NCBI GenBank assembly: GCA_964589145.1
Contig: CAZPSL010000179.1
Coordinates: forward strand, 1-41,771
DNA from: UBA11858 sp964589145
GTDB lineage: Bacteria > Chloroflexota > Anaerolineae > Anaerolineales > UBA11858
Direction: 5' to 3'
DNA: 41,771 bases
The translations under genes and the position numbers were made by a program. Position 1 is the first letter of the stretch, and every line of letters starts with the position of its first letter. The notes beneath the pieces are model-generated. The model was not told the DNA's origin and made no database searches. It saw nothing but the letters and a program-made list of their open reading frames with translations. Positions 39,170-41,771 of the stretch are shown one piece after another.

Positions 39170-40747
39170 ATGAACACACGATTTGCGGAAGCAAAAATTC
39201 TGGTGGTTGACGACGAAACGGGCGTAACGCGTCTCTGTGACCGTTTTTTGACGCGCGCTGGTTTTCAGGTTCTGACGGCGAATCATCCTCAGGACGGGCT
39301 GGAAATTATTCAGCATCAGAAGATTGATTTGTTACTGGCGGATATCCGTATGCCGCACCTGGATGGGTTCCAGTTGCTCAAACTGGCGCGTGACCGGCAG
39401 CCCGACCTCGCGGTTTTGATTATGACTGGCTACGGGACTGTGGAAACAGCGGTGGAGGCGCTCCGGCAGGGAGCAGACGGGATGGTGCTGAAGCCCTTTT
39501 CCGGGGCGGAACTGGTTCAAAGTGCCGAGCAGGCTTTGCGCGATCGCCAGCGGGAACGCGAAGTCCAGCGCTTGCAGGCCTTGCGTCCGTTGTTTGAAAT
39601 CTCAGAAGCCCTTTTTGCCGCAACGTCGCCGGAACATTTGCGGGCGCGGCTGCTGGATGTCTTATTTGACCAAATAAAATGTGCCCACATCAGTCTGTAT
39701 CACCGCATGGGCGAACAGGGCTGGCAGCAAATCGCGCTGCGCGGCTTCTCCTTTGATGCCAGCGCGTGTTTTCCTGCCGCATGGAATCAGGCGGATACTT
39801 TGCAGCCCTGCACACCGGACCGGTTCAGCCCCGCGGGAGACCCGTGCGGATTTTCTGATCATAGGCCGGGGTTTATGGCCTGTGCACCGCTTGATTATGC
39901 CGGTATGCACCAGTTTTTGCTGATTGCCCGCCAGGCCGGGGAACCTGATTTCAACGAGTTGGAATGGGAGACTTTGCGTATTCTGGTGCGCCAGGCTGTT
40001 GTTGCCTTGGAGAATGCACAACTGTATGATGAACTGCAAAAGCATATCCGCCAACTGGAAACTTCCCAACAGGCTCTGGCGCAAGCGGAAAAGATGGCGG
40101 CTGTCGGCCGTTTGACGGCTGCCATTGCCCATGAGATCAACAATCCTTTACACTCAATCCGCAATTGTCTGCACTTGGCAGGGCGGGATGAACTTTCGGA
40201 GGACAGCCGCCAGGAGTATCTGGAACTTGCCCGCGAAGAAACCGAACGCTTGATGAATACGGTCCGCCAGATGCTTGATTTTTATCGTCCCAGCGCACTG
40301 GACCGCAAACCGGCGGATCTCAATGCTTTGGTTGACCGGGTGATTAAACTGCTGGATGCTCAATTTTCATCACAGCAGGTTATCCTGACCCGCCAGTATG
40401 CCCCGGATTTGCCGCTTGTTTTGGTGGTTGCAAATCAAATTCAGCAGGTGTTTTTTAACCTGTTTTTGAATGCCATTGAGGCCATGCCGCCGGGCGGTGA
40501 AATTACCATCACCACTGCGTATGAAAACGGGCATGTTGTGGCGCTGGTAGCCGATTCAGGGCCGGGAATCGCCCCGGAGAAGCGGGAAGAGATTTTTGAG
40601 CCGTTTGTCAGTTCAAAAGAAAACGGCCTGGGCCTGGGGCTGACTGTCAGTTACGGAGTTGTCACGGCGCACGGCGGTTCGTTAAGTCTGTTGCCTGACG
40701 GCGACGGCGGTGCCTGTTTTCGGGTATCTCTCCCTGCTTATCAATGA
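39170..40747 (+). CDS. Receiver-GAF-histidine kinase hybrid
   Basis: 525 residues from the ATG at 39170; ribosome site is weak, and an open frame extends 37 codons upstream without conserved features. Residues 9-125 form a receiver (VVDDETG, ADIRMP with D58, MTGYGT, LKPFS with Lys), complete in phosphorylation residues. Residues about 145-290 are GAF-like. A HisKA domain has H321 in AIAHEINNP, and a HATPase domain has NLFLNAIEAM, DSGPGI, and GLGLGLTVSYG. The receiver placed before the kinase lets the upstream kinase control it. No DNA-binding output domain is seen. Confidence 0.9.
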   Translation: MNTRFAEAKILVVDDETGVTRLCDRFLTRAGFQVLTANHPQDGLEIIQHQKIDLLLADIRMPHLDGFQLLKLARDRQPDLAVLIMTGYGTVETAVEALRQGADGMVLKPFSGAELVQSAEQALRDRQREREVQRLQALRPLFEISEALFAATSPEHLRARLLDVLFDQIKCAHISLYHRMGEQGWQQIALRGFSFDASACFPAAWNQADTLQPCTPDRFSPAGDPCGFSDHRPGFMACAPLDYAGMHQFLLIARQAGEPDFNELEWETLRILVRQAVVALENAQLYDELQKHIRQLETSQQALAQAEKMAAVGRLTAAIAHEINNPLHSIRNCLHLAGRDELSEDSRQEYLELAREETERLMNTVRQMLDFYRPSALDRKPADLNALVDRVIKLLDAQFSSQQVILTRQYAPDLPLVLVVANQIQQVFFNLFLNAIEAMPPGGEITITTAYENGHVVALVADSGPGIAPEKREEIFEPFVSSKENGLGLGLTVSYGVVTAHGGSLSLLPDGDGGACFRVSLPAYQ

Positions 40748-40770
40748 AAACTCAGATTTTTTCTGCACCT

Positions 40771-40845
40771 CCCAGCGGGGTGGGGTGAGGTGCCTGTCCT
40801 GTTCGCAAAATGAAGACTGGCAGTCCTGGCAGGACTGCCAGTCTT
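40771..40845. mobile_element. Partial R2 core with R1 palindrome
   Basis: GGGGTGAGGTGCCTGTCCTG, TTCGCAAAATG and the R1 palindrome (40813-40845) match the R2 core in inverted orientation. Both R2 termini are missing. Confidence 0.55.
40813..40845. terminator. R1 palindrome acting as convergent terminator
   Basis: AAGACTGGCAGTCCTG, G, CAGGACTGCCAGTCTT, a perfect 16-base stem with A- and T-rich ends. It lies between the stops of the kinase gene (40747) and selB (40857), which converge, so a bidirectional terminator role is plausible here. Confidence 0.7.
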
Positions 40846-40856
40846 GATGAACGCTG

Positions 40857-41771
40857 CTACCCTCTGAGTTTGCGCACATCGCCATCGCGGACGGTCACGC
40901 CGATGGTATCCAGATGTTCCAGCAAGGCCAGCACATAGCGGCGGCTGGTCCGGAAGCGGTCGCGCACCTGGGCGACGGTAATCGTGCCCTGCTGCTGAAG
41001 CATTGCGCGAATTTGAGCCACCAGCAACTCGTAACCCTCGCGGCGGAAGACCACATCCGCATTGAGGGGGACCAAATCGCCGCGGTCAATCAGGGCGTTG
41101 AAGAGTTCCTCGCCGACCTCGGCAACGCACTCCCTGACTGTGGGCGGCGCAGCCGGGTTTGCTGCGAAACGCGCCAGCAGTTGTTCCGCCTGCCGCTTCT
41201 GTTCTTCGGAGAACACAACCTTGTAATCGGGCGTGTGAATGACCGGGGTGACGCTGGCGCCCGGCACGCCCTGACGCAGGGCGGTTTCGGAGAGAGTGCC
41301 CTCCGCCAGCCAGCGCATCATGGCGGCGTTGAACACCCGCGCCGGAAGTTTCAGGCGGCTTTTGAGTTCCTCGCGGGGGATGCCCCGCCGCAGGGGATAC
41401 TCGCGCTGGTAATCCTGCACGGTCTGCACCGCCTGAGCCGAGCGCTTTGTCCAGTAATCCAGGGTGACTACCAGCGTATCGGGGCGCACCGTGCCGGCAG
41501 AGGGCTCCAAAATCATCAGTTGTCCGGATTCCAGCAGGGCGGCAAAAGCCGTCTCGGCTTCCTCAGCCCCCAAACTGGAACGGGTCAAAATCTCGCGCCG
41601 GGGAGCAGCGCCCAATGCCAGCGCGGCGTGCAGCAGCACATCTTCTGGCGTGCCGCCCACCAGGGCTTCCAGGCGTTGCAGCACTGCCGGGTCGAAGCGT
41701 TTGTGCCGTCCCCGGGGCTGCGGGTCGAGGATGATGCCGCCGCCCAGGGTCTCTCCCGGCGAGGGGCGGCG
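40857..41771 (-). CDS. selB: Selenocysteine-specific elongation factor SelB, C-terminal part
   Basis: 304 residues are in the window; the frame runs off the right edge (PGETLGGGIILDPQPRGRHKRF at the upstream end). That segment matches the end of SelB domain III before the linker. The rest is the winged-helix array (four units) that binds the SECIS hairpin in selenoprotein messages: QGTITVAQVRDRFRTSRRYVLALLEHLD and TVRDGDVRKLRG are the signature of the last unit. The GTPase domain lies outside the window. The organism should therefore insert selenocysteine; no selenoprotein was recognised here. Confidence 0.9.
   Translation of the reverse strand, partial: RRPSPGETLGGGIILDPQPRGRHKRFDPAVLQRLEALVGGTPEDVLLHAALALGAAPRREILTRSSLGAEEAETAFAALLESGQLMILEPSAGTVRPDTLVVTLDYWTKRSAQAVQTVQDYQREYPLRRGIPREELKSRLKLPARVFNAAMMRWLAEGTLSETALRQGVPGASVTPVIHTPDYKVVFSEEQKRQAEQLLARFAANPAAPPTVRECVAEVGEELFNALIDRGDLVPLNADVVFRREGYELLVAQIRAMLQQQGTITVAQVRDRFRTSRRYVLALLEHLDTIGVTVRDGDVRKLRG

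Overview
The window is about 42 kb of GC-rich bacterial chromosome. It most likely comes from a member of the Chloroflexota, class Anaerolineae; this is inferred from gene content and no marker phylogeny was run. The clues are: a secreted protein with FPETGH/YFQNSRFEWHPE-type repeats; secreted proteins with Thr/Pro-rich stalks or an IYLPLV C-terminus; many Ser/Thr kinases and phosphatases carrying zinc ribbons; a tungsten-type aldehyde:ferredoxin oxidoreductase; a SelB factor; and intergenic DNA full of short structured repeats. No rRNA, tRNA, CRISPR array, prophage or transposase gene was seen.

Region 1 (1-11.5 kb) holds one minus-strand run of seven genes: PP2C phosphatase fused to a pseudokinase, second PP2C phosphatase, kinase-TPR protein, von Willebrand A protein, zinc-ribbon/FHA protein, zinc-ribbon kinase, and a secreted 14-blade beta-propeller. 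Five of the seven carry zinc ribbons. This is the strongest candidate for an undescribed system: an expanded phospho-signalling module with the kinase + PP2C + vWA composition of the TerY-P triad, plus a degenerate kinase fold with a zinc ribbon inserted in it.

Region 2 (11.5-16.5 kb) is a minus-strand metabolic operon: CoA-transferase alpha and beta subunits, a class III aminotransferase, and an aldehyde:ferredoxin oxidoreductase. Together they could convert an omega-amino acid to a semialdehyde, then an acid, then a CoA ester. Region 3 (16.8-20 kb) has a secreted lysozyme-like (SLT) protein and, divergently, a degenerate-receiver/roadblock protein. Region 4 (20.2-28 kb) has DNA polymerase I, a large TPR protein, a secreted repeat protein, a HAD phosphatase and a hotdog thioesterase. 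Region 5 (28.1-33.7 kb) has a secreted HExxH metalloprotease-like protein, the rpsU-infA pair behind a strong promoter and attenuator-like hairpin, a small anchored protein, a methyltransferase, pyruvate kinase and an orphan antitoxin-like gene. Region 6 (34-41.8 kb) has an alanine dehydrogenase/CoA-transferase operon, two consecutive histidine-kinase genes (the second with an N-terminal receiver), and the C-terminal part of SelB running off the window.

The spacers hold several families of structured repeats. One is a palindrome of the form AAGACTGGCAGTCCTG-N-CAGGACTGCCAGTCTT with about nine copies. A second is a larger MITE-like element with GGGTGCAGGCAAA termini that often encloses the palindrome. 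Two further hairpin families keep their flanks and stem length while the stem sequence differs completely between copies. Several genes also have a -10 box only 6-9 bases before the ATG, suggesting leaderless transcripts.
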